64,000 bases of DNA from Sipunculus nudus (GCA_026874595.1 CM049313.1:69496659-69560658), one strand, 5' to 3'. Shown: positions 1 to 12,264, numbered from the stretch's first letter. Program-made: numbers and translations. The notes: generated by a model not told the origin, from the sequence alone.

Positions 1-632
1 AAAGTTGTGAACAGACAAACCATCCAACTAACGAACCAGAGAAGAAAACAACACAACACTTCATGGCTGAGGTTACAAACGTATGTATACAAAATGGTCA
101 AAAGGAGTTTGATCAAGTGTTTATATTACCATGGAGCTAGCTATTTTGATGCCAATTTTCTAGAAGATATACTAAGAGAGACACGTTTGGTATGCCGGAT
201 TAAATCATATTAAAACGCCAAGCGAGCAACAGTGCAGAGATGATGTGATTAGTTTCAACATAAATGAACAAAAGATAGCTCAAGTTAAACCAAAAAGGCG
301 TCAATGTAATTATCAAAACATGCTTTAGTTGTTATAATCACCGCAGCAAGTGATGGCTTAATTGAGAGGTCACAACTTTTGCCTTATTTACAACCCTATT
401 AATTATCGCGGCAGGCACGAAGTATAAGGAGTGTTTGAAATCTATAGAAGCAGCGCCTGTCTCCCGCAGTGGGGTTAACTAGAACATCATGACGGAGGCT
501 AGAGGGCGTGGTGGCTTTGTTTCGATATAACAGTGAGGTCACTTGTCTTACTTCACAGCCAATTACTTTTTCTTTAATTTTCTTTTTCATTCTCTTTTCA
601 AGAGAAAACAACAACAACAAGCGGTTATGTAA

Positions 633-634
<2 letters not shown>
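1..634. other. Unassigned AT-rich DNA, no gene seen
   Basis: Only short frames without splice-site support or protein-like composition occur here. I see no repeat structure beyond a short CAA run just before the CT array. Confidence 0.6.

Positions 635-685
<51 letters not shown>
635..685. repeat. (CT)n microsatellite
   Basis: An uninterrupted CT dinucleotide run of about 25 units. The Ser-Leu and Arg-Glu frames across it on the two strands are repeat translation, not genes. Confidence 0.95.
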
Positions 686-689
<4 letters not shown>

Positions 690-2180
690 TAATGGACAAA
701 ATGACCTGAAAGTAGTGATCTCGACAATGAAAACCATGCATCTACTAGTACATATGAATAACAAGCAAATACTGTGAGAGACAAAAAATAGCCTGTATAA
801 GATATCAATTAATATACACGTCATATCAGTCATGCTTGATTTTAGTCTCTAACCTGCAATTTTACTGTAAGGTTTTATTCAACCGAAATACTTGGCAATA
901 CGCCTACGACCCTCAGGCCGCGGTTATACACTGCAGTCGTCCCAGATGTCCTCCTTTGTAACCGCTGCTTTATCTTTGTTCCAATACCAATGTGCGCACA
1001 GAGCACAGAAATACAATCGTACTAGTGAGAGCGGGTGTTGGATGTTTAAAATTTGGAGCTGGATGCACTATGCAAGACCACGCTCTCATTGTTCTGATTA
1101 CAACTATTTGCATCGTGCGCATCCCGGTGTTCGTACTCAGGAAAAGCAGCGGTTACACGAGAGGAGATCTGATTTATTGCAGTGTTTAACTGCTATGTGA
1201 GGAGTGTAGCACACACCCGGTATTTTTGTTTTAAAATATGCAATATGAACATTTATACAGATCAAACACTTCAGCTGTCTTTTTACCACACAACTGTGCT
1301 TGCATTGCTCTATGTTCACGTGGATTCAAAGTGTACGATATTCGCGATAGGTAAAATGAAACCTTCGTGAATGAGACGCCTCATATATACTGTAGCCTCA
1401 TGCATTGGCTTCTCATGAACGTAATTCAGTCCTGAAGCGTTGAAAAGCAAATTTTCGATATAATAAATAATAATAGATATTTTATGTTACAGTACATCAG
1501 AGGTTTATATATACGATTAATATCAGATGTTTTATATTATCTACCAACAATGAAAATAAATACACTCGTTAGATGTACCCTTCGGTACTTAGGTAAAATA
1601 TGGTTTTGTCTGCATATAAACTGGTTCATATTATATACTCTGTGTAGGAAACTCTATGTTAGATCTAGATATTATAACTATAGCGAAAAACAGCCAGAGT
1701 ACACGTGAAAATCGGGATATTCCACCCCGCGAAGATAAAGCCAACCGACGCATGGGCACAATTTGGTGAGGGACAGAGGGGCACGCCCTACCCCTCTACC
1801 ATCCCACTTTTTCAACCATGCTATATCCTCCTACATCTTTCTAAATATGCAAAAGCCATTTTGTAATTAAAAATTGCAATTGAAAAATAGTTAATTGGAA
1901 ATGTGTAACAGTGTTGCAGTTCCTAAAATTAATGAACTCTATAGTCTTTTAGATATGAATAAAAATAACAAAATGACTGATAATATGACATGATTCACCC
2001 GTTTCCACTATTTTGTGGAACTCAACTACTAAACACTCAAATTAATAATTTCATGCAGGTTTTTAGTTCCTTTGGATTTTGAAACAGTATTATATATATT
2101 ATTTTTTTATACCCAAATTGCTTCATTATTGCTCATATTTTTAATAAAAACGTTTTTAAGGTTTTCCATATATACTGAAT
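686..2180. other. Unassigned; slightly GC-richer pocket near 890-1165
   Basis: Overlapping short frames exist in the pocket at 890-1165, one reading a hydrophobic stretch near 1085-1135. None has an ATG in good context plus splice signals, so no gene is called. The rest is AT-rich with no clear repeat. Confidence 0.5.
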
Positions 2181-2289
2181 GGGGTGGGGGAGGGAGGGGG
2201 ATACCGACGATATACACACTGTCCATGCATGCCACACTCGCGCTTCCTTGAAAATAATTGCCTCAACAAGAAATGGGTTCTTGATCCAC

Positions 2290-2440
2290 CAACGATAACA
2301 TAATTATAATTATTCATGAAATCATGAATATTTCGAGGCATTTCAAGAATAGGCCAGTGAAGAATCCGGATTCAGGATTGTCATCAAGGATTATTCACAA
2401 ATGTAGAGTCACTTATGCACGAATGAAAATTTGGTATACC
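2290..2440 (+). repeat. Dispersed repeat family A, copy 1
   Basis: Shares an ordered series of words with 4548-4735 and, inverted, with 49015-49225: an ATCATGA-containing start, a GAAGAAT..GGAT middle and an end reading close to CACTTATGCACGAATGAA. Similarity was judged by eye. No coding capacity. It is followed by a short TG run and a G run ending near 2491. Confidence 0.6.
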
Positions 2441-2456
2441 CTGTTTCAATGGCCGG

Positions 2457-2491
2457 TGTGTGTATGTGTGTGTGTTAGGGGGGGGGGGGGG
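2457..2491. repeat. (TG)n followed by poly-G run
   Basis: An alternating TG stretch followed by about 14 consecutive G residues. Confidence 0.85.
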
Positions 2492-3543
2492 CGGGGTTAT
2501 CGAAGTCCCAGCCAACCACAGTATTTATAGCGTATATAGTAAGAGGCACCATTTGCGAGTGGTATGAACCGAGAAGTATATGTGGTGACCCCTTTGTGTG
2601 TATTTGAGCAAAATCCGTCCTTTCTCATCAAAATCCATCTTCACGCCTATATTGTCCAAATGAAAATCCTGGACACGGCCTCCACCTTCATCGCTCCTTT
2701 GGGCAGCATAAAGTTTACTATTTTCTCATTACCAGCTCCGTGAGCTTTTAAAATGTGGTATTTGACACATCACCGAGATGCAAATTAAATGTCAAATAAA
2801 CATTAAAGACAAGCCAAGAGGAAACTCGGGGTGTTAAATGAATAGTGTGTTTTCTGGTACGTCTGAACCAGGAAAACGCCCTGATGACGTAATTATCAGC
2901 GAATTTTGCTGTTTTGAGAATACCGCGATAGGAGTGATTAGATCTTTACACTTAACTGACACCTGACTGCCTGTCCTCCAAAATTCCAAGTATTATAACA
3001 GTCTTGGTCCTTAATTTTTTAAGTATATGTGTATATCAATCATTCTATAAGTATGGTAAATATGGGTATGTTTGGTTGCTTACATAAAAGTATAATATAA
3101 TACTCGTAATAAATCCCCGTTTAATATCATATATGTACTACCTGATAAACCCGGTTATCGGGCTTTTATCGGGGTTGGGGGGATGTATTAAAAGAGATGA
3201 GGAATGTTGGCTTATTTTTTTTTATTTTTGTCCTTAATGTTAAAATAAAATATAGATTTTCAGTGGGATGCTGACTCAATAAGATATGTACAAAAAGTTT
3301 AAATTTCTTTTCGGCGCAGTGCTCATGGCAAGAAATTGATACATTGATATGTTTACCTTAAAGACCTGGTCAGTGATGATGTTTACCTTTGCGAAAACAT
3401 TCAGATTTTCGAAAATCTCTGATTGGTTATATATCTTATTATTGTTAGACGAATAATGGGTAGATCGATGTAAGGAAGATATGAAATATATATTATATAT
3501 GTTTCAAGAAGGAAGCTAAAAGAAATGCATACCTCGTTTGTAG
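2492..3543. other. Unassigned AT-rich DNA
   Basis: No gene-like frame, splice-supported exon or clear repeat unit was recognised in this interval. Confidence 0.5.
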
Positions 3544-3703
3544 CAGAAGCGGATCCAAGGTAGTTCCAGGGGATCCCCCCCTCCCCCCTTCTTACCCCCC
3601 CCCCCCCCCACCTTTCAGACCAATTCTTTCGGATATTGTGAACTTTTTTAGGTTTTGAAATTGGACCCCCCTTCACTAAATTCTGGATCCATCCCTGAGT
3701 AGG
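3544..3703. mobile_element. MITE-like element, copy 1
   Basis: About 160 bp bounded by imperfect terminal inverted repeats, CAGAAGCGGATCC on the left and the complement of CAGGGATGGATCC on the right. The inside holds long C runs. The five flanking bases are TGTAG on the left and AGTAG on the right, a 4/5 match that could be a target duplication. The element at 13129-13333 has the same ends and similar inner G-run layout in the opposite orientation. No transposase frame, so it would be non-autonomous. Superfamily uncertain; the CAG-type end is compatible with hAT-like elements. Confidence 0.55.
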
Positions 3704-3800
3704 CCTACCCTGTGTACGATGATATATAACACTTCATCTGACACCTATTGTCAGTTGGTAGACTGTTGAAGAAAAGAAGAAAAAGAGATTGAAAATTCTA

Positions 3801-4052
3801 AATAATGTGTTTTTTAGGGACTATAGTAAATGATGTATTTAAGGTATGAAACCCCTCAAAGTAAGGAATAATGTGTTTCCTAGGGACTATTTCATGTATT
3901 TCAGGCGGGAAACCACTAAAGGCTAGAAACAATGTGTTTTGTTGGGACTTATAATATATTTAATGTGGGAAACCACTCAAACTAAGAAATATATGGTTTA
4001 TTGGGACTGTTAATGTTGTATTTAAAGTAGAAAACCACTAAAAGTAAGGAAA
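3801..4052. repeat. Minisatellite, about 62-bp unit, four copies
   Basis: Successive units carry AATAATGTGTTT, then GGGACT, then GAAACCACTAAA. Unit starts are near 3801, 3867, 3929 and 3988. Copies are clearly diverged. Confidence 0.75.
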
Positions 4053-4547
4053 CAGAGTTCATTTTATGAAATCTTAAGTGATGGAAGAAATGAGTGCAAA
4101 GGGATCGAGACGTGTGTTTAACCCATTAACTGACCATGCAGGTGGGCCACTAGTATACTGATTGTTTCAAACTTGCTTAAATCCGTCACTTATGGCAGTG
4201 ATTATTCATATGCACAATAAACTTTAATCGTGTCATATGCAAGCATTCCGGTCCTTGCCATAGGGAGTTCGCTTATTTTCAATGGTAACCTCTACGCAAT
4301 TTAAAAACCACGCAAAAATCACTCAAAATGATGTGTACATTGAGGAAATAATAACCTTTAAACTGAGGTTTAGAACAGTGTCATGTACCTAAGGCGGTTT
4401 CAAAACAAAAGAGGACCATCTACCTTTTATACGTATAAGATGGAGCTACAATTAGTAAATTTTTTTTCTGTGTATTTTGGCCTCCGTCAGGAGTGTGTGC
4501 GTTTATCCCCGTTCGGGTTTAGTGGGTGTGTTATTTGTTATTTGTTA
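4053..4547. other. Unassigned AT-rich DNA
   Basis: No gene or repeat recognised. Confidence 0.5.
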
Positions 4548-4735
4548 TTTGTGTGTTTGTTCACAATATAACTCACGCAATCATGAGAGAAATCTAACGA
4601 AATTTTCAGGGGAAGAATGAAGAAGCGATTAGATTTTGGTGTGGATCCCACGTAAGGATCCTGATTCGGAAACACAAATGTACAGCCACTTATGCACGAA
4701 TGAACCTGGGAATAATGAGTAAATGCAAACACGGT
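4548..4735 (+). repeat. Dispersed repeat family A, copy 2
   Basis: The most complete forward copy. It begins GTGTGTTTGTTCACAA, continues through ACTCACGCAATCATGAG and GGATCC, and ends in CACTTATGCACGAATGAA. The minus-strand copy at 49015-49225 matches it along its length. Confidence 0.65.
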
Positions 4736-5399
4736 TTTGGGAGCATTAGAAAATAGGATACAACGAATGTTCGGATTAATGTAATACTATAAATCATGTA
4801 GTCCCCAGGCAATGCGGCATCCTGATCGTCAGGAATTTGACTCAGCAAATTATTTTTCATTACTGTACATTCCCCCTGGGATTAGGTTTCAACATATGGA
4901 TTTCATGTAAAGGTGATTCATTCTGGAGGGGGGAGGGGGTGGTGGTATATACCCCTCCTACTTTTTAACAGGAGGGGGGGGGATGTCAATGATAAGATAT
5001 TCAGAAAATAAGATTTATCTATTGGAAATGAAATATATCAATAATCAAAATTACAGATTTTGTTCCCATTTCTGAATTCACTCTGAAATGTTATATATCT
5101 AAACCTGGTTTCGAAATAACCTGTACATTATATAAATTTTGATAAATTAAATGTCATACAGACAATAAAAGAGGTCACTGATCAGATATTGTTGTATTTT
5201 TAATAATAGTTCAACAGCCATAAGAAGAATAACAAGAATAACAACAACAATATAATAAGAAGAATGCTGCAAGCTGCAAATGTGGTCCATTTTAAATAGG
5301 ATGGTTCTATGAACGTGCGTCAAAGATCGATAACTGCAATAAAACATTTATTGTTCCACGGACTCTGGGAATCAAATATGCATTCGAATTTTTTTTAAT
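4736..5399. other. Unassigned; G-rich run near 4926-4982
   Basis: Two G-rich clusters separated by about 40 bp, then AT-rich DNA. No gene seen. Confidence 0.5.
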
Positions 5400-5662
5400 C
5401 TACGTCAGTTCTTGAAATGACGCATCGTTTTAAATCAGGTTTTTTAAATGGTGCACCTTGTTTAGGATCCAAATAATTTCTTGAAATGGTGCACAGTGCT
5501 TATGATCTATATCAATTCCTGAAATGGTGCACCGTGTTTAAGATCTATATCAGTTCTCGGAATGGTGCACCATGTTTATGACCTATATCAGTTCTCGAAA
5601 TGATGCACCGTGTTTATGATCTATATTAGTTCCCGAAATGGTGCACCGTCTTTATGATCAAT
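5400..5662. repeat. Minisatellite, about 38-bp unit, seven copies
   Basis: Each unit reads approximately GAAATGGTGCACCGTG, then TTTATGATC, then TATATCAGTT. The GGTGCACC core is an 8-bp palindrome repeated down the array. Outer copies are more diverged than the last four. Confidence 0.85.
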
Positions 5663-6234
5663 ACAATTAAAATTTAGTCCATTTTCCCTCAAAGGCTTCT
5701 TTAAGAGAACTGTGCCATAGCACAAAAAGCAAATTTATCTAGGACCTGGTCTTCATTTAAAAGGAACTGATCCCCAAAAATGGGAGCAGCGAATCCGTAG
5801 AATAATCAATAAAGCATTCTTTTGTATGGCCTAAGTCTTATTGAATATTTACACATTCAACCGCTATAGGTGTTATTAACTTATTTGCCCTCAGTAAGTT
5901 CAAGATATTCAAATCTAGTGTAAGCCCTCAATAAATATATACCATATTCTCAGCTTAAAAAATGACAAATGTGGAGATCACATGCAAGCGAAACCCGGCG
6001 CCGAGCGGTATACGCATATATAGGATATTGCAAGGCTTAATACGCCAAGAGGTAAACTTGCTTGCTGTTCTTTGTGTAGGGGAATTTCGGCAGTAACAGC
6101 TGATCAGCTCAAATATACTGGCGAGAATAAGTCATAATCTAAAGGTATGCAATCGCCAAGCGATTCGACCCCCCCCCCCCCCCCCCCGCTTCTTTCAACT
6201 TGGCGAAAATGGGGGATGTGTTACGAGTATGCGA
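5663..6234. other. Unassigned; long C run at 6170-6187
   Basis: No gene recognised. A run of about 18 C residues lies near the right end. Confidence 0.5.
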
Positions 6235-6510
6235 CCTAGTGATTAAGGTCAATGTCAAAATTAAATATACAGTGCAATTTTGTTGAGCTTGGTCTAATCT
6301 TGCGCAAAAATATCAGCTTTTGAAAATCAGCCATATTGGAGATCTAGCGCAAATACAAATTGCAGAAGAAGAAAAAAGAATAAATTTGAAATCGTTAGTT
6401 TTGCACTCAGGGGACCTCAGCCCAAAATTTTATTCCCAAATATGGATATAGAAATAAACTGATCATTCCCAATAAGCAACCCCCCCCCCCCCCCAGTCCT
6501 ATGGGGGAGG
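6235..6510 (+). repeat. Dispersed repeat family B, copy 1
   Basis: Similar by eye to 25608-25890. Both share ATTAAGGTCAA or a close variant, then TTTTGAAAATCA with CCATATTG, a purine-rich AAGAAAAAA stretch, and a final C-rich segment. This copy ends in a run of 15 C residues. No open frame. Confidence 0.55.
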
Positions 6511-8162
6511 TGTAAAAATATGTACATACTGAATTATTCGTCTATGCCAGTAGTTCATCTTTCCAGGTCATATGTTAAGAAAATGGTCACGAAAATCGGG
6601 AGACTCCCGGTAAAAAAGGGGAGCTGTGAGGGGTCATTCTCCACACAGAAGATCTGTCTATGAATATCAAGGTAAGATCCCCGCCATCACTTGTGCTCAC
6701 ACACGCTTTAACGCCGAAATCACGCTATTCTGCTTTGGGATTGTAAATTATAAAATTTTATTTTAATGGAACAAATAAATAGTTTGTGTTGACAACGTCC
6801 ATTCCGACTAAAACGAATACAAAGTTAATGCCAGTTAAGCATATATTATGTTCTGCAAAACCTGTGGATCTATTCTGCGGTGTAATACCGGTGATGCGGC
6901 TTAGTAAATATAAACACAGACTTATGCACAGTTTGATGGGTGATAATATTACGTGACACATGTTTCTAGATTTGATGAAGGTGTATAGATACGCAATATA
7001 ATCATCCAGTGACACTTGTGTTGTGACAGTTGTGGCCAGATCGACTTTATTCAGCACGATAACTTGACTGATATTAAGGGAGTGGGGATTATCCGGCATG
7101 GTATGCCGTCATAACAAATGAGGGCCAAGGGATTGAGGGTTACACGTTGTTCACAGAAATGACAATGCAACAGAGTCGGTTCATCCAGGTCAACAACGCT
7201 TTAATCCATTATAATCTGCAAGGTCTGTTCTTATGACGCAATAGAGCTTGACCCTGCGTAGGAGACTGCCAGGCCGTGTGCATGACTGCACGTATAGGTG
7301 CAGGGGCGTATGATTTGTTTTAGAAAGATCTTGCCCCTCCGTGGAGACTGGTGGGAGGTATGATGTATAGCGCCATCTATTGGCTGTACAAAAAACGAAG
7401 GGGTTCGGCACCCTTTGATATACTAGTAAATGGTTATAATATTACCAAGCGGTCATTCACGATGCCTCACATTTTGGACTGTAAATGTTTCTCCCTAAAC
7501 TATGTTAATTTGATCCATGTTTATATAAATTGTAGGTCACGCGGCTGCATGAGCTTTGCCTGTTAATCATTTATAATAAGGCTGACGTTTGGGGTTCCGG
7601 TAAAAATATTTTAAGGCTTGTGTGTCTCTCTTTCTCACAATTCTGAAGACAGATATCACGCTCAAATTAGTCTCACTCAAGTGTCTCTATGCCATGTTCT
7701 TGATTTAAACATACTTGACCGCTGCCATCAAAAATTATATCAAACAGATAAAAATGTTTATAAACATATGTACGAATATCTGATGCTGAAGATCTTTAAA
7801 CGCCATCTGAGATTAACACTCACAGCTAGCCAGAAGCAGAAAAAGCCATTCAATGTTTTGTGACCTTGCTCATGAATATTCACAGAATGTTTTGACTGTA
7901 TTAATAATAGTGCCAAACATGTTTATACCAGAAATGAGCACCATGCTATAAAAATGCATTTACAAGCTGAAAAAAATATCGATTAGATGCAACATGTTAT
8001 GACCTCTACCTCGTAACCTAACTTTCCAAGTCATCAATAATATAATCCAATATAGTTTTTAAATATACTCAAGACAAACGAATAGAAAAGCGGACAAAAG
8101 CCGGCAGACATTGATGAACACTAAGGCAATAAATATCCGTTCATTGGGCATCATCAAAAATG
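6511..8162. other. Unassigned single-copy-like DNA
   Basis: A few 60-113 codon frames occur on both strands, including 6758-7099 (-). They lack splice support, paired hydrophobic or cysteine patterns, or domain-like motifs, so none is called. Confidence 0.45.
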
Positions 8163-8165
8163 AGA

Positions 8166-8222
<57 letters not shown>

Positions 8223-8311
8223 AGGGAGAGAGTGAGAGAGAGAGAGAGAGAAAGAGAGAACGAGAGAGGGGGACAGAGAGAAAGAGAAGGAGAGAGATAG
8301 ACAGAGAAAAA

Positions 8312-8358
<47 letters not shown>

Positions 8359-8385
8359 CGGGAGAGAGAGTGAGAGAGAGGGGCA
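8163..8385. repeat. Compound (GA)n microsatellite
   Basis: Almost pure purine on the plus strand with GA runs broken by GGGA, AAAA and ACAGAGAG interruptions. Long RE-rich and SL-rich frames across it, up to 218 codons, are artefacts of the repeat. Confidence 0.95.
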
Positions 8386-8451
8386 CTTGAAGCGCCGTCT
8401 GTTACCAAAATCAATAACTAAATGGAACACAATAGACAAACTTGGTTTCAA

Positions 8452-8600
8452 AACGAAGTCTACATCTAAATTGCAGAGACAAGATTCCAGCTGGTGTTGA
8501 ATATGTTTAAATGAATAATCATCATTGGTCCTTCGTTGGAATGAAACTTTTTCAAACTTATGTGAACATTTTGCAGTACCCACTAGAGGACTTGTCGGCA
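8452..8600 (+). repeat. Dispersed repeat family C, copy 1
   Basis: Matches 9608-9746 along about 140 bp. Shared words include CGAAGTCTACAT, AAATTGCAGAGAC, AGCTGGTGTTGAATATG and GTACCCACTAG. Judged by eye as a diverged direct repeat. Confidence 0.75.
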
Positions 8601-9607
8601 GTCTGACACCTTGCATGCATGCAGAGATTCCGATACAATTTAATTCACACATATCATTGTGTTGTACTCCGTATAATAAAAAAAAACATGTTTGTGTTAT
8701 ATGTGGACCGTACATACCCTTGCATTGACGTGTTAATTTTTTTTTCTCCCATCACACTAATAGGGGGCAGATTTAAAGGGGATAACCTGTTTTGGGCCAA
8801 CAAGGATCTTATTGTATCATTCCTACATTATCATCTTTCATCATTTGATTTTTTTATAATCCGATTATCCCATCATATCTTGTAATCATTAACATATATT
8901 CATATTTTTGTTTGTATATCTTTGGTGCATGATATTTATTTGTTATCGACCGAGTCCCGCCGAGGTGACAGCAAGAGGGCAAAAACGTATAGGCAACACT
9001 CAAAACCCCGGGTTCATATAATAATTTTATTGATAGTCATCCATGTTATCAATACAATCAACTAGGGCATATATCAACGTGCATTTGGCCCCTATTTTTG
9101 CAGATCTAAATGAAAAATGTGCGGTTGTAATTCTGGAAATTTTGCAAATTAAAATTTTTCATTTTCATAAAGTTTCATTCATAATTCATTTTGATTTATT
9201 TAATAAAATTATAAATAAAAATATAACAGAGTATCAGACTTATTTTGATTTTTTTTATTATAATAAACGAGTATACACTTATATACTAATATATGTACAG
9301 TGTTCATTGTATACACCAGCAAAACCTGTTATACATATGAGCCCATAAGGGAACATTTGGGGTTCTCAGGCACCGCGCGTCAATTTTAACCCCCCCCCCC
9401 CCCCGCATAAAAAATATTTTGATTTCATTAGAAGCTTATACCAATTTTGAGCTCCAGCCGCTGGGACATTTCTTTCAAGAGGATAAAATAATACAATTTT
9501 GATCAGATTTCCTTTGTTATGCAGTGCTTTCACTTTTTTTAGCAAAACAATTATGTTATTATCATGCCTTTCCCTTATCATATGACATATTCATCGAAAC
9601 ATGTAAG
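8601..9607. other. Unassigned AT-rich DNA; C run at 9391-9404
   Basis: Very AT-rich with T runs. No gene recognised. Confidence 0.5.
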
Positions 9608-9746
9608 ACGAAGTCTACATTTAAATTGCAGAGACTATATTCAAGCTGGTGTTGAATATGTTAAAATGGATATTCGTCATTTGTCCTAAGTGGGAATGAA
9701 CTTTTCAAAACTTATGATAACATTTTCGTTCACTGAGTACCCACTA
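9608..9746 (+). repeat. Dispersed repeat family C, copy 2
   Basis: Second copy of the repeat at 8452-8600, same orientation, about 1.16 kb downstream. Confidence 0.75.
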
Positions 9747-9847
9747 GCGAAAAATGAAAAAAAAAAGTTTTAAAAAATCGCCCTAGCGCACTGATTAGAA
9801 AAAAAGTGCCTAGGAACCGAACCTTTATTTTTGCCTAATGAATTATT

Positions 9848-10727
9848 TGTTACGAAACCTAATATCAACAGATCACGTAGTCTTGACGAGCACAAATTTT
9901 GTTATGAAGATAAAAAATATCAGATTCTGTGACACTAGGCAGCGTGAAATGTCTAGGGGAATGAATGAAGAAGTCAGAGGTTTTTTGTTAACAAATAATT
10001 ATAATTTACTCTTAAAAAACCCTAATATTACAATGCACTAAATCAACACAATTACACAGTATAACAACAGTACAACAGCAAATGAATACAATTACACAGT
10101 ATAATAAATAAAGTGTACAGTACCTGGATACAACCACTGTCACAGCGACAACAAGTCCTTTAAAATGTATAATCCAGATGAACAGCTCACATAAATCTTC
10201 TCAGAGAATAATAGTCCTATTCAATCACAAATCAATCTGCTGTAATCCAAAATTGAAGTTTTTTTATAATGCCGAAAGCAAACTGAAGACTAAATAAATC
10301 CTTTACAGATTCGAAGAAGATCTATAACTGTTGCATTTATCGGAAAGGTGTACAAACTGACTCACACTCTTCTGTGTTCGCTTGATAATTTCTCTCTCCT
10401 CCCTCCCGGCTTTAAACACAGCCCATTATTTATAACTTTTCACTCAAGCCGAGAACTTTCCTTTTCTCGAACAATTTTAAGAACCCAATAATACACACGT
10501 TACAGGAAACAGCTAGAACAACGAACGCTATGTTTCTACATATCAGGGATCACACGTTGGCCGGTCCGGCTCAGCCAGGCGAAAAAGCGTCAGACTAGCA
10601 TGACCGCTGTGTTAACACGTCAGACCCCACGCGTGGGCCGGGCTATGCCACCATAGCAACGGACAATGCTAGCGCTCCACATACACATGTAAGACTGGTG
10701 CATACAAAAAAAGAGACAGATGTAACA
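9848..10727 (+). mobile_element. Solo-LTR-like repeat (family D), copy 1
   Basis: About 880 bp starting TGTTACG and ending GTAACA, so the ends are a short inverted pair of TG...CA type as in long terminal repeats. It aligns by eye over its length with 55092-55895. Shared words include ACCTAATA.CAACAGATCACGT, GCAGCGTGAAATGT, AATACAATTACACAGTA and AACACAGCCC. No internal reverse transcriptase or gag frame is present. No convincing target duplication here (TATT on the left, AATT on the right). A non-autonomous DNA element is the alternative. Confidence 0.55.
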
Positions 10728-10754
10728 AATTCTCTCGTTTTGGCCGGGGATGAA

Positions 10755-10780
10755 GGGGGGGGGGGGGGGGGGGGGGGGGG
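10755..10780. repeat. Poly-G run, 26 residues
   Basis: Twenty-six consecutive G residues, the longest homopolymer seen in the window. Length could be affected by assembly. Confidence 0.9.
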
Positions 10781-11635
10781 ACGGCTAGGGATTAAATTCA
10801 CAGTTCTGACAATGAAATTGGTAAAAACTTCGGTATGTTAAAATCAAGACAATCACGCCTAAATCCTTCACCTTTAGCAAGTGCTTGTCCTGTGCCGCAA
10901 TAGGACATGAGCTATATGTAGTTTCACCTCTCCCCGTTCACTCATACTTCATTCACCTGTACCACACACTTCCGAAAAAGCCATAATCTTAGAGCAAAAA
11001 CCGTCGTTCAACTAAACATTGGGATGATCGGTACATTACTCATATATTTTCTTCCACTTATGCATGCTCGAAAAAGTTGTACATTACTGTCAAAATTTTA
11101 GCTATTTGGCTTATGGAATATCGTGGTTGCTATTTGTTCGCGAGGGTTTCAAATTCACGATATTTGCGAATTATCTCGGTAAAAATGCCTTCGTGAATAA
11201 GAGGTTCCATTGTTGAAGCAAAGTAGATAAGTAAAAGGTTGACATTATATATAAAAACAGATCGTGTATGATCAAAGATTGATATTTAAAAAAAAAGATA
11301 TTAGATCTTTCCAATTGTCTGCCATTTACAAAAACAATTTTGTTAATCAGATTTTGTGCACATAAGTCTTATACAATTTATTCACATGATAATGTATTTA
11401 CATTGTGTATATCACTTTTGTTTTGTGAGAAAAAAAACCTTCGCGAAACAATGAAACAGGGAAACTTCAGCCCCAAACCCTTCAAGAAAAATTGACGCAA
11501 CTGCTAATTTGCGAATTGTCGGGCATGCTCAGGATTGAAACTCTGGTCTAGGAGTCTTGTAGTTGTAAACACAAAAAATTTGTATTAATCCAAAATGACC
11601 AAATAAATAGCGGGAGATAATATATAAATATCAAT

Positions 11636-11636
<1 letters not shown>
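10781..11636. other. Unassigned AT-rich DNA
   Basis: No gene or repeat recognised. Confidence 0.5.

Positions 11637-11705
<69 letters not shown>
11637..11705. repeat. (TA)n microsatellite
   Basis: About 30 TA units with one ATAAATAT interruption near the left end. Confidence 0.95.
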
Positions 11706-11707
<2 letters not shown>

Positions 11708-11863
11708 GTTGTATATGTGACTCAGGTATTGGAAGCTTATGGTTCTCTATGTTTGCCGTCGAGCCTTGTCGTTCTGCTACGTTACTCTAGATGGCGCAAC
11801 GTGTCTTTTTGTCAACTTTAATGACCTAACAGGATTAAATGTAATTAAAGGCATATTAAACAT

Positions 11864-11870
<7 letters not shown>

Positions 11871-11919
<49 letters not shown>
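11871..11919. repeat. (TA)n microsatellite
   Basis: About 24 TA units; the IYIY-type frames across it are repeat translation. Confidence 0.95.
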
Positions 11920-11921
<2 letters not shown>

Positions 11922-11972
11922 GTTTCAACAATTAATAAGAAATAGTTATACATGTACACTTAAAAATGTGTC

Positions 11973-11976
<4 letters not shown>

Positions 11977-12010
<34 letters not shown>
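11977..12010. repeat. (CT)n microsatellite
   Basis: About 17 CT units. Confidence 0.95.
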
Positions 12011-12012
<2 letters not shown>

Positions 12013-12081
12013 CATGTATATAATTCAGCTTTCTTTCAATGATGTTACATAAAAGCAAACACACACACATACACTTACGTG

Positions 12082-12085
<4 letters not shown>

Positions 12086-12154
<69 letters not shown>
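12086..12154. repeat. (TA)n microsatellite, preceded by a CA run
   Basis: About 34 TA units, with a short CA run at 12059-12069 just upstream. Confidence 0.95.
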
Positions 12155-12157
<3 letters not shown>

Positions 12158-12159
12158 CG

Positions 12160-12264
12160 TCAGGCTTGGGTCAAGTACATGTACTTGTACTTGGTATTTG
12201 TACTCAAGTACAACATTTTCATTACTTGGCCTGTACTTGTACTTGGTACTTTTTACCAAGTACA
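12160..12264. repeat. GTACTTG-motif repeat segment
   Basis: CAAGTAC and GTACTTG words recur at least eight times in both orientations within 105 bp, including ACATGTACTTGTACTTGG. The pattern can fold on itself and looks like the end of a short palindromic dispersed repeat. Confidence 0.55.

Noticed and set aside
8059-8715. 218-codon minus-strand frame and overlapping plus-strand frames
   Set aside because: They consist mainly of the GA/CT microsatellite read as Ser-Leu or Arg-Glu; the ends have no splice or start support.
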